From assembly GCA_900317025.1 (NCBI GenBank), contig ONFG01000010.1, positions 1-42,576 on the forward strand: DNA of 42,576 bases, read 5' to 3'. Position 1 is the first letter of the stretch. Each line of letters starts with the position of its first letter. A program made the position numbers and the translations under genes. The notes under the pieces were generated by a model, which saw only the letters and a list, made by a program, of their open reading frames with translations, did not search any database and had not been told where the DNA came from. Below are positions 8,130 through 16,684 of the stretch, piece after piece. Source of the stretch: an uncultured Eubacteriales bacterium (GTDB lineage Bacteria; Bacillota; Clostridia; Oscillospirales; Acutalibacteraceae).

Positions 8130-8831
8130 TCACACATCCTTATCATTATTATTTTCGGTGTCGTCATATTCGTCAAAGTACGCAACGCTGTCTGCCTCGT
8201 CGTACTCATCGCGTTCCTTTTCATAGGGCAGGCGGGCGTAGACCTCCGCTACCCTGTCCCTCATCCAGAGCGACGGCATTATGCGCATCGAGAAACCGCA
8301 GCCGTCCTCCATCGCCCAGTCGAAGGGCTTTGCCTGCGGCAGACCGTAAACAGAGAGCAGCGTCATGATAACGCCGCCGTGGGTCACGATCACCGCGTTT
8401 GTATTGCCTGTTTTAAGCAGACCGTCGACTATATCCTGAAAGATATTGCAGATACGGCGCGTAAACTCCGCTCCGCTCTCGCCCTTCGGCGGCTTGACCG
8501 ATGTATCGCCTGCAAGCCATTTTTTGAAGTCTTCGTTTGACGAAAGGCTGTCGGCGGTTCGGCCCTCCCATTCGCCAAAGCTGCACTCGCGCAGCCCGTT
8601 TATAACTATCGGCTTGATCGCCGGGTAAAGTATCTCGCACGTTTGCAGGCAGCGCTTCAAGGGGCTTGTAAAAACAACCGCCGTGCCTGGGTAATCGTAC
8701 TCGCGGTCAAGCTTTTTAAGCTCCTTTATGCCGTCTTTGCCGAGAGGCACATCTTTTGTACCGATATAGACGCCCTTTCTCGTTTCGTCGCAGGCGCCGT
8801 GCCGTATAAAATGTATCTGATATGATTTCAT
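8130..8831 (-). CDS. Histidine phosphatase family protein
   Basis: 233 residues of the phosphoglycerate-mutase-like superfamily. The phospho-accepting motif is RHGA near residue 10; SPLKRCLQTCEIL carries the second phosphate-binding Arg; RECSFGEWEG resembles alpha-ribazole phosphatase-type members; VTHGG near 170 holds the second catalytic His. An acidic, Asn/Asp-rich tail (about 205-233) is unusual. The substrate is uncertain (sugar phosphate, ribazole phosphate or nucleotide). AAAGGAAA precedes ATG 8831. It is divergent from the XRE regulator gene and leads into the amylase. Confidence 0.88.
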   Translation of the reverse strand: MKSYQIHFIRHGACDETRKGVYIGTKDVPLGKDGIKELKKLDREYDYPGTAVVFTSPLKRCLQTCEILYPAIKPIVINGLRECSFGEWEGRTADSLSSNEDFKKWLAGDTSVKPPKGESGAEFTRRICNIFQDIVDGLLKTGNTNAVIVTHGGVIMTLLSVYGLPQAKPFDWAMEDGCGFSMRIMPSLWMRDRVAEVYARLPYEKERDEYDEADSVAYFDEYDDTENNNDKDV

Positions 8832-8854
8832 TTGATGATTTCCTTTGTTTGGAC

Positions 8855-8898
8855 TTTACAATTTGTAATAAACCAGGTATACTTATAGTATATACTTA
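8855..8898 (+). promoter_or_regulatory. XRE regulator promoter with overlapping direct repeats
   Basis: -35 TTTACA (8855-8860), 17-base spacer, -10 TATACT (8878-8883). TATACTTA is repeated at 8878-8885 and 8891-8898 (13-base period) over the -10 and start region. This is a plausible operator for autoregulation or for control of the divergent phosphatase gene. Confidence 0.7.
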
Positions 8899-8915
8899 CG
8901 GAAGGTCGTGAATTT

Positions 8916-9626
8916 ATGAATAAGATCAACAAGGATTTCCCCAGGGTGCTCACGCTCTTGCGCGAGGAGCGGGGCTTGAGTCAGAAAAAGGTAGCGGACG
9001 ATCTCGGTATATCGCAGCCGCTTCTGTCGCACTACGAAAAGGGTATTCGTGAATGCGGGCTTGACTTTGTGGTGAGGGCGGCAGACTACTTCGACGTCTC
9101 GTGCGATTATCTTCTAGGAAGGACCGCTAACAGGCGCACCGGGCAGATCGTCATATCAGACATTCCCGAGCCGGACGTCGGTACCGGCATCCTTTCAAAA
9201 AGCAAAAGCGGCATGATAAACGCGCTCAACAAAAAGCTAATCTTTAATTCACTGAACATCGTCTTCGATATTCTCGACAAGATCGACAATAAAGGGCTTT
9301 CCACGGAATGCTCCGGGTATCTCTCAAGCGCCGTTTACATGGTGTTCCGTCTGCTGTACTCGTCAAACCCGAAGAACTCGCAGAATATGTTCTCGGTCGC
9401 GGAGCATATCTACAAGAGCAAGACGAGGGCTCTACAGATCGTCAGCGAGAGCAATATCGAGAACATCGCGAACGGACTGCCGCTTGTCGAATACAGAAGC
9501 GTTGAGAGGACAAAGCGACCTGAGCTTTCACCCGACATCATTGACGAACAGTACACGACGCTTTCAAGCTCTCTTTTCAATCTTATCCAGAACACCGAAG
9601 GGCGGCTCGAAGTATCTAAAAACTGA
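8916..9626 (+). CDS. XRE-family transcriptional regulator
   Basis: 236 residues. An N-terminal helix-turn-helix of the Cro/C1 type spans about 9-66: LREERGLSQKKVADDLGISQ, then LSHYEKG, ending CDYLLGRT. The remaining 170 residues are helical with no recognised ligand domain. GGAAGG precedes ATG 8916. The gene diverges from the histidine phosphatase/amylase pair, so these and itself are possible targets. The direct repeats over its -10 box support autoregulation, but this is inference. Confidence 0.88.
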   Translation: MNKINKDFPRVLTLLREERGLSQKKVADDLGISQPLLSHYEKGIRECGLDFVVRAADYFDVSCDYLLGRTANRRTGQIVISDIPEPDVGTGILSKSKSGMINALNKKLIFNSLNIVFDILDKIDNKGLSTECSGYLSSAVYMVFRLLYSSNPKNSQNMFSVAEHIYKSKTRALQIVSESNIENIANGLPLVEYRSVERTKRPELSPDIIDEQYTTLSSSLFNLIQNTEGRLEVSKN

Positions 9627-9640
9627 CCCGTATTTTATAT

Positions 9641-9686
9641 AAGCACTGACAAGCGGAGCTATCGTCGTTTTGTCAGTGCTTTTTTC
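9641..9686 (+). terminator. Intrinsic terminator of the XRE gene
   Basis: A 12-base arm, AAGCACTGACAA (9641-9652), pairs with 9669-9680, followed by a T run to 9685. The loop is about 16 bases. Confidence 0.88.
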
Positions 9687-9692
9687 GTCTTA

Positions 9693-11414
9693 TTATTCTA
9701 TGGTCTCAGCCTCGGAGGACTCTGCGCCCTCTTCGCTGTCGGTATCTGTATCGGAACTTTTTCTCCTGTCGGAATCAGTCGCCTTGGAGCTTGTGTCGGC
9801 ACCCAGACTTACCTTGATTTCGATAGTCGAGCCGTACTCAAGCTTATCGCCCTCATTGTGGGCGTCGTAGCCGATGACGAGACCCTTCTTGATGGATTCG
9901 CTGTATTCAAACGACTGCGAGGTCACGAAGCTTTCGTCGCCGAGAAGCTGCGCCGCCTGGTCGACTGTCTTGCCCTGGATAACGGGAAGCTCACGCATCT
10001 TTGCGCCCTTACTAACGGTGATGTAGAGCGAGTAACCCTGCGTTTCCTCTGTGTAAGCCTCGGGGAACTGAGAAGCGATGTAGCCCTCGGGAACGTCGTT
10101 GCTGAATTCCTCTTCAACAGCCTTGAGAAGCTGGTAATCTGTCGTTTTTCCTGCCTTCTCGACAGCTTCCTCGTACTTCACGCCGACGAGATTCGGCACG
10201 GTCACTACCTCGCCGGTAACTCCCTCAACGTCTGAATCTGACGATGCGTCTGACGGCGAGAACATTGCCGCGAACGGGTTGCCCTGCAGCCAGTATGTGC
10301 CGACGATCACAAAGAGAACGAGTGACACTATGCATGAGATAACGCCGGGAAGAACGGAATTGCCCGAGCGCTTTTTCTTCTTGCTCTTCGGGATATTGTC
10401 GTCATCGTCGTCATCGTCAACATCAGGGCGCGAAAGCTCTTCCTGTATCGCCTTGACAGACGGCGCAGCAAACAGCTTTGCGCGAAGGTCGGCAAAGCTC
10501 TGAACGCGTTTCTCCTGCTCAAACTGGAGACCGCCGGCAAGAGCCGAGCGCACATAAGGCGGAAGCTTCTTGTTGATACCTGAGTTGATGAGAAGCTTGT
10601 TGTCGTTTCTGCGCTTTTCAACGTCGTCCGGAACAGTACCGGTTAGCGCATAGAAGAGAACCGCGGTGAAGCCGTAGATCTCGGTGCTCTCGTCGAGAAG
10701 CGAGAATTTATCGTACTGCTCCGGTGCGGAGCAGCCGGAGATGAGCATACTGCGAAGGTCCGTTCCGACCTTTCGCATATCTGCGATGCTGAAATTCTGG
10801 AGCATGAGCTTGCCGTCGGATGTCACCTTGACGTTGCTCGGACCTACACCGTAGTGAGAGATCCCGTTCTTGTGCAGCTCCTCAAGCGTTGTAAGCAGCG
10901 GCATAAAGAGGGGTTTAGCTTCGTCCCAGTCGAGGTGGCCGCCGTTTCGCCTTACGTAGTCGGTAAGGTTGGTCAACTCCTCCTGCTCCTCAACGACATA
11001 TGCCGTGTTGTTCTCCGTAAAGATGTCGAGGATATTGCAGGCAGCAGTGCAGTCTTTAAGCCTTGCAAGCGTTCTGTTATAGTCAAGGAACTTGTTGAGA
11101 AGCCTCTTGTAGACAGCCGTCTTCTCTGCCTTTACCTTGATGTCGCAGCCTTCCTTGCTTCTCGCGCACAGACCGTTCGGAAGGAACTCGCGAACGATAA
11201 CGGGAGTCTCGTGACGGGCGTCAAGCGCGATGTACTTTGTGCTCTCGTTGTTGCTCGAAAGCTTCTTTCCCACAAGGTACTTGCCGTCCTGGAGCTTTGC
11301 GCCGAGCGGCAAAAAAGGAAGGCTCTGACGAATGCTTCTGTCGAAGCCGCAGTTGGGGCATTTCTCGTCTTCGTCCCCAATTATGTTCATACAGCCATAG
11401 CAAATCTTAGACAT
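9693..11414 (-). CDS. Zinc-ribbon / pseudokinase / PASTA membrane protein
   Basis: 573 residues. Domains in order: a zinc ribbon with CxxC pairs at 5-8 and 19-22; a Ser/Thr-kinase-like fold at about 35-315; an Asp run and basic stretch (333-350); one transmembrane helix (about 355-377); two PASTA domains (about 403-470 and 472-538); an acidic Ser/Asp tail. The kinase fold lacks the catalytic residues: no Gly-rich loop (LSSNNESTKY), Arg75 in place of the VAIK lysine, HYG at 187-189 instead of HRD, and NFS at 207-209 instead of DFG. It is therefore probably a pseudokinase that binds partners and senses wall fragments through PASTA. No phosphatase partner is adjacent. The start is ATG 11414 with GGAG upstream. 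Confidence 0.88.
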   Translation of the reverse strand: MSKICYGCMNIIGDEDEKCPNCGFDRSIRQSLPFLPLGAKLQDGKYLVGKKLSSNNESTKYIALDARHETPVIVREFLPNGLCARSKEGCDIKVKAEKTAVYKRLLNKFLDYNRTLARLKDCTAACNILDIFTENNTAYVVEEQEELTNLTDYVRRNGGHLDWDEAKPLFMPLLTTLEELHKNGISHYGVGPSNVKVTSDGKLMLQNFSIADMRKVGTDLRSMLISGCSAPEQYDKFSLLDESTEIYGFTAVLFYALTGTVPDDVEKRRNDNKLLINSGINKKLPPYVRSALAGGLQFEQEKRVQSFADLRAKLFAAPSVKAIQEELSRPDVDDDDDDDNIPKSKKKKRSGNSVLPGVISCIVSLVLFVIVGTYWLQGNPFAAMFSPSDASSDSDVEGVTGEVVTVPNLVGVKYEEAVEKAGKTTDYQLLKAVEEEFSNDVPEGYIASQFPEAYTEETQGYSLYITVSKGAKMRELPVIQGKTVDQAAQLLGDESFVTSQSFEYSESIKKGLVIGYDAHNEGDKLEYGSTIEIKVSLGADTSSKATDSDRRKSSDTDTDSEEGAESSEAETIE

Positions 11415-11711
11415 TTTATCACTCCATAAACCATTTGCGGGAAAACACCTCTCCCCCGCTTGTTGTGAATCAAAACGGATATATAGGGCAGAATACGGGC
11501 TTTGACCGTTATTACACGAAAACGTGCGCCCATTATCTGCAAAATAGCATAATACGATATCTTATAGAATTATAACACAATGGATACTCTGAATACAACA
11601 TCATAGCTGTTAAAAGAGATTACAATTTTGTAACAATGCTTTTTGTTAAAAACCGCCTGAATTAGGCTTAAAAATAAAAAAGCTGCGCAAAAATTTGGGG
11701 AATATTGCAGA
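11415..11711. other. Non-coding spacer between divergent genes
   Basis: AT-rich, between the pseudokinase gene and the EEP gene. It holds no open frame of note, tRNA or strong hairpin. It must contain the leftward promoter of the pseudokinase gene, but I cannot identify its boxes with confidence. Confidence 0.4.
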
Positions 11712-11740
11712 TTGAAAGCGGAATGTGTATGTGATATACT
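11712..11740 (+). promoter_or_regulatory. Promoter of the EEP hydrolase gene
   Basis: -35 TTGAAA (11712-11717), 17-base spacer, -10 TATACT (11735-11740). The leader would be only about ten bases. Confidence 0.82.
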
Positions 11741-11757
11741 GGTCTGGGTGAATCAAG

Positions 11758-12474
11758 ATGCAGCTTAAGGTCGCTACGTACAATATAAGAGCCGGTGTGA
11801 GCGACGGCTATTTTAAAAAGAAGAACTATTACAAGGCCGCGCGGGCGATCTCGTCTATAGACGCCGATATCGTCGCGCTCAATGAAGTCGGGAAGCACGT
11901 CCCGAAGGAGATCAAGGAGCACGCGGGGTTCATAGCGGAGCAGTGCGGCTATCCGTATCACCACTTCGCACAGGCAACTACTTTCGGCAGCTTCCCTTAC
12001 GGCAATGCAATACTAAGCAAATACCCGATTGAAAAGCTTAGCGTCGTACCCGTTAAAAAGTTTGTACAGATCCTGCCGGGAATATACGAGCCGAGGTGCA
12101 TACTTTCGGCGCATGTGCACGCCGGGGTGCCGCTGAGGGTGATCTGCACACATCTGGGACTTATGCCCGACGAACAGCGGCTAGGTATAAAGAAGGTCGC
12201 CGAGCTTGTAGAAGCGTCGAGTGTGCCGACCGTCTTTATGGGCGACATGAACATCGACGGTTCACGCCCTATAATAACGGACAAACTCGGACTCCGGCTG
12301 CACGACGCCTGCGTTCTGACGAATACGCACCCCGTGACGTACCCTTCAGCAAGACCGCGAAAGCGGCTCGATTACATCTTCGTTTCCGAGGGCATAGAGG
12401 TGTGCGGCATTTACACCGCAAACGTTATCGCCTCCGACCATTTGCCGCTTGTAGCCGAGATAAATATACACTAA
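11758..12474 (+). CDS. Endonuclease/exonuclease/phosphatase (EEP) family hydrolase
   Basis: 238 residues covering the whole EEP fold. The metal and catalytic residues are visible: Asn9 in TYNIRAG, Glu43 in ALNEVG, His132 in CTHLGL, Asp163/Asn165 in GDMN, and Asp227/His228 in SDHLPL. There is no signal peptide, so it acts inside the cell. Members cleave phosphodiester or phosphomonoester bonds in DNA, lipids or inositol phosphates; the substrate cannot be read here. It is a single-gene unit with its own promoter, converging on malic enzyme. Confidence 0.9.
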   Translation: MQLKVATYNIRAGVSDGYFKKKNYYKAARAISSIDADIVALNEVGKHVPKEIKEHAGFIAEQCGYPYHHFAQATTFGSFPYGNAILSKYPIEKLSVVPVKKFVQILPGIYEPRCILSAHVHAGVPLRVICTHLGLMPDEQRLGIKKVAELVEASSVPTVFMGDMNIDGSRPIITDKLGLRLHDACVLTNTHPVTYPSARPRKRLDYIFVSEGIEVCGIYTANVIASDHLPLVAEINIH

Positions 12475-12511
12475 AAACGCATCTTCCGCTTTGTCTGCGG
12501 AGGATGCGTTT
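12475..12511. terminator. Terminator between EEP and malic enzyme genes
   Basis: AACGCATC plus a GC arm (12476-12489) pairs with 12497-12510. The minus strand continues with five T, so it mainly terminates malic enzyme; it may also act on the plus strand. Confidence 0.75.
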
Positions 12512-12533
12512 ACAAATCCGAATATATAGCTTA

Positions 12534-13712
12534 TCAGATCCTTGCGGCGCCCGTTTCCTTTGCGGCTTTGATAACGGCGTCTGCAACGGCTCTCGAGACT
12601 CTCTTGTCGAATGCAGCGGGGATCACGTAGTCGGGGTTCAGCTCTTCGTCGGAAACAAGCCCGGCAATAGCGTAGGAGGCTGCGACCTTCATCTCTTCGT
12701 TGATCTCTCTTGCACGGCAGTCGAGAACGCCCCTGAAAAGGCCGGGGAATACAAGCACGTTGTTGATCTGGTTCGGGAAATCGGAGCGACCGGTGCCGAC
12801 AACTGCCGCGCCTGCTTCCTTGGCAAGGTCGGGCATAATCTCGGGAACGGGGTTCGCCATAGCAAAGACGATAGCGTCCTTGTTCATCTTCTGAACCATT
12901 TCTTTTGTAAGTACGTTCGGGGCGGAAACGCCGAGGAACATATCGGCGCCGACCACCGCGTCTGCTAGAGTACCCGTAAGCTTCTCCGCGTTAGTTATTG
13001 CAGCCATCTCGTTCTTCGCGGCGTTGTTGTACTGATTGTCGCTGCAGAGGATACCGGAACGGTCTACCATCATGATCTTGGAGGCGTCTGCGCCTACGTT
13101 GATGAGGTGCTTCGTGATCGCAATGCCTGCCGCGCCTGCTCCGTTTACAACGATCTTTATATTGGAGAGATCCTTCTTGACTATCTTGAGCGCGTTGATG
13201 AGCGCCGCCGCAACGACTACAGCCGTACCGTGCTGGTCGTCATGAAAAACGGGGATATCGCATTTTTCCTTGAGCTTTCTTTCTATCTCGAAGCATCTCG
13301 GAGCGGAGATATCCTCAAGGTTGATGCCGCCGAAGCTGCCGGAGATCATGTAGATTGTATTTACGATCTCGTCAACGTCCTTCGACTTAACGCAGATCGG
13401 GAACGCGTCGACATCGGCGAAAGCCTTGAAGAGCGCGCACTTACCCTCCATTACGGGCATACCTGCCTCGGGGCCGATGTCGCCGAGACCGAGAACGGCT
13501 GTGCCGTCGGTAACGACCGCTACGAGGTTGTGTCTTCTCGTGAGATCGTAACTCTTGGAGATATCCTTCTGTATCTCAAGACAGGGCTGCGCAACTCCGG
13601 GCGTATACGCCGTCGAAAGACCGTAGGTGTCGCTGACGTCGCAGCGGGTCGTTACCTCGATCTTGCCCTTCCAGTCGTAATGAAGCTTCAAAGATTCCTC
13701 TCTTATATCCAT
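12534..13712 (-). CDS. Malic enzyme (NAD(P)-dependent, short bacterial type)
   Basis: 392 residues. Malic enzymes convert malate to pyruvate and CO2 while reducing NAD(P). The N-terminal catalytic domain has YTPGVAQPC, VTDGTAVLGLGDIGP and GKCALFKAFA; the metal-binding stretch is FHDDQHGTA; the Rossmann motif is VVNGAGAAGIAI. AMANPVPEI lies later. I place the start at ATG 13712, preceded by AAAGGAAG; the open frame runs 37 codons further upstream through AT-rich leader sequence and should not be used. It is monocistronic, and its cofactor preference is not decidable by eye. Confidence 0.94.
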   Translation of the reverse strand: MDIREESLKLHYDWKGKIEVTTRCDVSDTYGLSTAYTPGVAQPCLEIQKDISKSYDLTRRHNLVAVVTDGTAVLGLGDIGPEAGMPVMEGKCALFKAFADVDAFPICVKSKDVDEIVNTIYMISGSFGGINLEDISAPRCFEIERKLKEKCDIPVFHDDQHGTAVVVAAALINALKIVKKDLSNIKIVVNGAGAAGIAITKHLINVGADASKIMMVDRSGILCSDNQYNNAAKNEMAAITNAEKLTGTLADAVVGADMFLGVSAPNVLTKEMVQKMNKDAIVFAMANPVPEIMPDLAKEAGAAVVGTGRSDFPNQINNVLVFPGLFRGVLDCRAREINEEMKVAASYAIAGLVSDEELNPDYVIPAAFDKRVSRAVADAVIKAAKETGAARI

Positions 13713-13872
13713 TGCTATTCTTCCTTTCAATGAAAACATTTTCAAGCAAAGCCTATTATAGCATTTTGAAAATGAATATTCAAGTTTTTTTTGCGATGCC
13801 GCCGCATTTTGAGGAATTTTCATTTATTATAAAAGAAATTCCTGCTAACATATAGCGAAGTTTTCATTATCG

Positions 13873-13881
13873 TGATATAAT
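13873..13881 (+). promoter_or_regulatory. Extended -10 promoter of the small transporter gene
   Basis: TGATATAAT (TG-N-TATAAT) lies about 49 bases before ATG 13930. No good -35 is visible at the standard distance, as is usual for extended -10 promoters. Confidence 0.6.
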
Positions 13882-13929
13882 GAGAAAGATGTGCCGAGGG
13901 AAACCTCAAAAAAATCCGGGGAGGAAACC

Positions 13930-14358
13930 ATGCTAAACTACATCTGGCCGATCGGCCTCGTCGTCCTTTCAAATGTTATATATCAGATCTGCGCGAAATC
14001 TATGCCGGAGGACATTGACCCATTCGCTTCGCTAACCGTCACCTACGGTGTGAGCGCCGTCGTATGCCTTATCCTGTATTTCGCTTTCGGCAAGCAGACC
14101 GACCTGCTTCGCGAGTACGGGAAGCTCAACTGGGTGTCGTTTGCTTTCGGACTGGTACTCGTAGGACTTGAAGCCGGGTGGATATTCGCATACAAAGCCG
14201 GCTGGAAGGTCAGCACGGCGCAGGTTACCCAAAGCGCTGTGCTCGCCGTCGCGCTCATACTAGTCGGCGCCCTGCTGTTTAATGAGAAGATCGGGTGGAA
14301 CAAGATCGCAGGTGTTATCATCTGCATGGTGGGGCTGGTGTTTATAAATCTGAAATAA
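13930..14358 (+). CDS. Single-domain EamA/DMT-type membrane transporter
   Basis: 142 residues with four to five hydrophobic helices and a final helix motif, LFNEKIGWNKIAGVIICMVGLVFI, typical of one EamA half. Normal EamA proteins have two such halves, so this is a half-size form that probably dimerises. GGGGAGGA precedes ATG 13930. The substrate is unknown. No partner half lies next to it; the following gene is a lipoprotein with its own promoter. Confidence 0.85.
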   Translation: MLNYIWPIGLVVLSNVIYQICAKSMPEDIDPFASLTVTYGVSAVVCLILYFAFGKQTDLLREYGKLNWVSFAFGLVLVGLEAGWIFAYKAGWKVSTAQVTQSAVLAVALILVGALLFNEKIGWNKIAGVIICMVGLVFINLK

Positions 14359-14463
14359 ACCACGGTGCGATCCACGCCGTAAGTATTGATAAAATGTTTT
14401 AAAACACAATGAAATCAATAATGATTTTCAGAAAAAGTAACGGTAGCAAAACCGCCGCCGTTG

Positions 14464-14472
14464 TGGTATACT
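14464..14472 (+). promoter_or_regulatory. Extended -10 promoter of the lipoprotein gene
   Basis: TGGTATACT (TG-N-TATACT), about 60 bases before ATG 14532. No clear -35 box. Confidence 0.55.
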
Positions 14473-14531
14473 TTATAGGGTCAAAAGCCGCTTTGCAGCA
14501 GGCTATCATTTTAAGATTTGGAGAATCAACA

Positions 14532-15341
14532 ATGAAAATGAAAAGATCAATTACTATTTTTCTTGCGGCAGCCATCGCGCTTTCAAGCGCCGCCGCATTT
14601 TCAGGATGTCAGATAAAGGGTTCTTCTCCGGAGGACAGCTATTCATCTCCCATAGACCGCACGCCCGACGGAGCAGACTCTCTGAGTTCCGAACAGGAGA
14701 GCAAAGCAGACGAAAGCACCGCAGAAGAGAGCAAGGCTGAGGAAAGCGAAGCCGCTTCTTCCGAGGAGAAGAAGGACGATAAAAAGGACGCCTCCAGCAA
14801 AAAGGAATCGCCGATTTACCTGGACATGGTAAGCCTTATCAAGGACGAAAACGTTCTCGGCTACACGGTAACTAAGCTCGTAGGCTCCGACGACGAGCAC
14901 CTCATCATCGCATACGGTAAGAAAGACACCGGCAGGAAGGACGACACCGACACGTCAAACCTCATTATCCTCGATCAGGAGGCATACGAGAGCGAGCTTG
15001 CCGAGAAGGAAGCCGCAAGACAGGACGCGCTTGAAGCGACGAAGCTTTTCAGTGTATACAAGATTGCCGGCAACCAGGCAGTTCCCGAGGGCGACATCGA
15101 CGGCTACTACGCGACGCCCTATGTCTCCCCCAACACCTTGACTCCCGGTCTCTACTTCGCAAGAGGATCAGAGTGGAAGTACGGACTCATCGAGTTGACT
15201 AACGGCAGCGCGGCTGTCAACTACTCCAACGAAGGCTCGATCAAGGAAGAGGGCGACGTTTTCCCGCCTATGCCCGGCGACGAGGTTCGGTTCAGCGCTC
15301 CGGACAAATTCGACCTTTTGGAGAAATACAGATACAAGTAA
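14532..15341 (+). CDS. Lipoprotein of unknown function
   Basis: 269 residues from ATG 14532 (GGAG nine bases upstream). The signal peptide ends in a lipobox-like AAAFSGC near residue 24. Then comes a long, highly charged linker (about 40-95) rich in Glu, Ser, Lys and Asp, with repeated ESKA-type units. The C-terminal domain (about 100-269) has beta-rich stretches such as DGYYATPYVSPNTLTPGLYFARG and is not a family I recognise. It should sit on the outer membrane face on a flexible stalk. The next gene is also a lipoprotein, but a terminator lies between them. Confidence 0.8.
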   Translation: MKMKRSITIFLAAAIALSSAAAFSGCQIKGSSPEDSYSSPIDRTPDGADSLSSEQESKADESTAEESKAEESEAASSEEKKDDKKDASSKKESPIYLDMVSLIKDENVLGYTVTKLVGSDDEHLIIAYGKKDTGRKDDTDTSNLIILDQEAYESELAEKEAARQDALEATKLFSVYKIAGNQAVPEGDIDGYYATPYVSPNTLTPGLYFARGSEWKYGLIELTNGSAAVNYSNEGSIKEEGDVFPPMPGDEVRFSAPDKFDLLEKYRYK

Positions 15342-15344
15342 CAA

Positions 15345-15385
15345 ATGAGCGGGTGTCCACTTCGGGGTACCCGCTTGTTTTAAAG
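15345..15385 (+). terminator. Intrinsic terminator between two lipoprotein genes
   Basis: GAGCGGGT pairs with ACCCGCT around a short loop, followed by TGTTTT. Confidence 0.7.
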
Positions 15386-15427
15386 TACAGCTTTACGATA
15401 TGAAATCCAGATCGGAGTGATATACTT

Positions 15428-16579
15428 ATGAAAAAACTGATATCGGCGATGCTTGCCGCGGCGATGCTCACGGGACTTCCGGGCTGCTCGTCCGGTAAAG
15501 AAGCCATTTCCGAAATGCCCTCCGCGGCGGAAGTCTCGTCAAGCGAAGCACCTCAGCCAAAGGAGAACAAAGACTGCCAGAGCGTCCTCGACAGAGCCGC
15601 CGAGGAATTCGGCTTTGAGGGCGTCGTTTACGTTTCGCAGAACGGCGAGATGCTTTGCAGTTTCGCGGCAGGAAAAATGAACGCAGAGACCGACAAAGAG
15701 ATCTCGGTCGACTCGCAGTTCTGCATAGCCTCGCTTTCAAAGCAGTTTACTGCCTGCGCGATAATGCTTCTCAAGGAGCAGGGCAAGCTCGGCGTTGAGG
15801 ACACTCTCGACGTCTACTTTCCCGAATACGCCATTGGCAGGGACATCACCGTCAAGGATCTGCTGACGATGCGCTCAGGCATACCTGACTACTACTCTCT
15901 CGAGAGCAATACCACCCCGGAATACGGCGAAGAGCCGGAGCCGCTGCCCTTTGAGGTATACGCCGCAGCAGACGACTACAACAACCAGAAGGCGCTCACG
16001 GAATGGCTTTTCAATCAGCCGCTTGATTTCGAGCCGAACACCGATTTTGAATACTCAAACTCGAACTACCTGCTTCTCGCGCTGATCGTCGAGCAGGTTA
16101 CGGGCGGCGACTACAGAGATTTCGTTCGCGAAAACATATTTGAACCGCTCTCGATGAACGATTCGGGCTTCATCGACGACGTACCCGACACATCAAGGCT
16201 CGCGGAAAGCGTGACGCAGCTCGGTCTTGCCGGCTGCCCAGGCGTCATGGAGGGCGCCGGCGACATCGTCTCAACGGCAGGCGATATGGATTTATGGCTT
16301 TCGGCGCTCAGAGAGAACAGACTGATCTCCGCGGACTCATACTCCGAGATGATCGTGAACTACTCTGCGGATAACTCCATGAACTACGGCTACGGACTTA
16401 TGCCCGTCGACGACGGCGGCATTCAGCACACCGGCAGCATCGCCTCTTACCGTTCCTTCGACTATGCAAATCCGAAAACGGGCTACAATTATTTCGCCGT
16501 TACGAACAACGCAGACGCGCTGACTGACGATATCTCGTCCTTCTCACAACGGATCATCAACAGGACGATGAGCGAATAA
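15428..16579 (+). CDS. Lipoprotein serine hydrolase, beta-lactamase/PBP fold
   Basis: 383 residues. A lipobox, LPGC (Cys20), is followed by a short linker and a class C beta-lactamase-like domain (about 50-380). Active-site motifs: SxxK as Ser102-Leu-Ser-Lys105 in ASLSKQFT, YSN at 209-211, and HTG at 334-336. Members are D-Ala-D-Ala peptidases, esterases or peptidases rather than true beta-lactamases in most cases; attachment to the membrane suggests work on the wall or on external peptides. GGAGTGAT precedes ATG 15428. It is monocistronic, with a terminator after it. Confidence 0.92.
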   Translation: MKKLISAMLAAAMLTGLPGCSSGKEAISEMPSAAEVSSSEAPQPKENKDCQSVLDRAAEEFGFEGVVYVSQNGEMLCSFAAGKMNAETDKEISVDSQFCIASLSKQFTACAIMLLKEQGKLGVEDTLDVYFPEYAIGRDITVKDLLTMRSGIPDYYSLESNTTPEYGEEPEPLPFEVYAAADDYNNQKALTEWLFNQPLDFEPNTDFEYSNSNYLLLALIVEQVTGGDYRDFVRENIFEPLSMNDSGFIDDVPDTSRLAESVTQLGLAGCPGVMEGAGDIVSTAGDMDLWLSALRENRLISADSYSEMIVNYSADNSMNYGYGLMPVDDGGIQHTGSIASYRSFDYANPKTGYNYFAVTNNADALTDDISSFSQRIINRTMSE

Positions 16580-16629
16580 TCAACATATAAACGATAGGGT
16601 CATTTCTTTCAATGACTCGGCAAACCTAA

Positions 16630-16667
16630 CCCCCGTGCAGCGCTGCGGCCGCACGGGGGTGTTTTAA
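16630..16667 (+). terminator. Intrinsic terminator of the serine hydrolase gene
   Basis: CCCCCGTGC pairs with GCACGGGGG, followed by TGTTTTAATTT. Confidence 0.88.
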
Positions 16668-16684
16668 TTTGGATATCAAAGGGA

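Noticed and set aside
13713-13823. N-terminal extension of malic enzyme
   Set aside because: It crosses AT-rich promoter-like sequence; ATG 13712 has the ribosome site and gives the normal family start.
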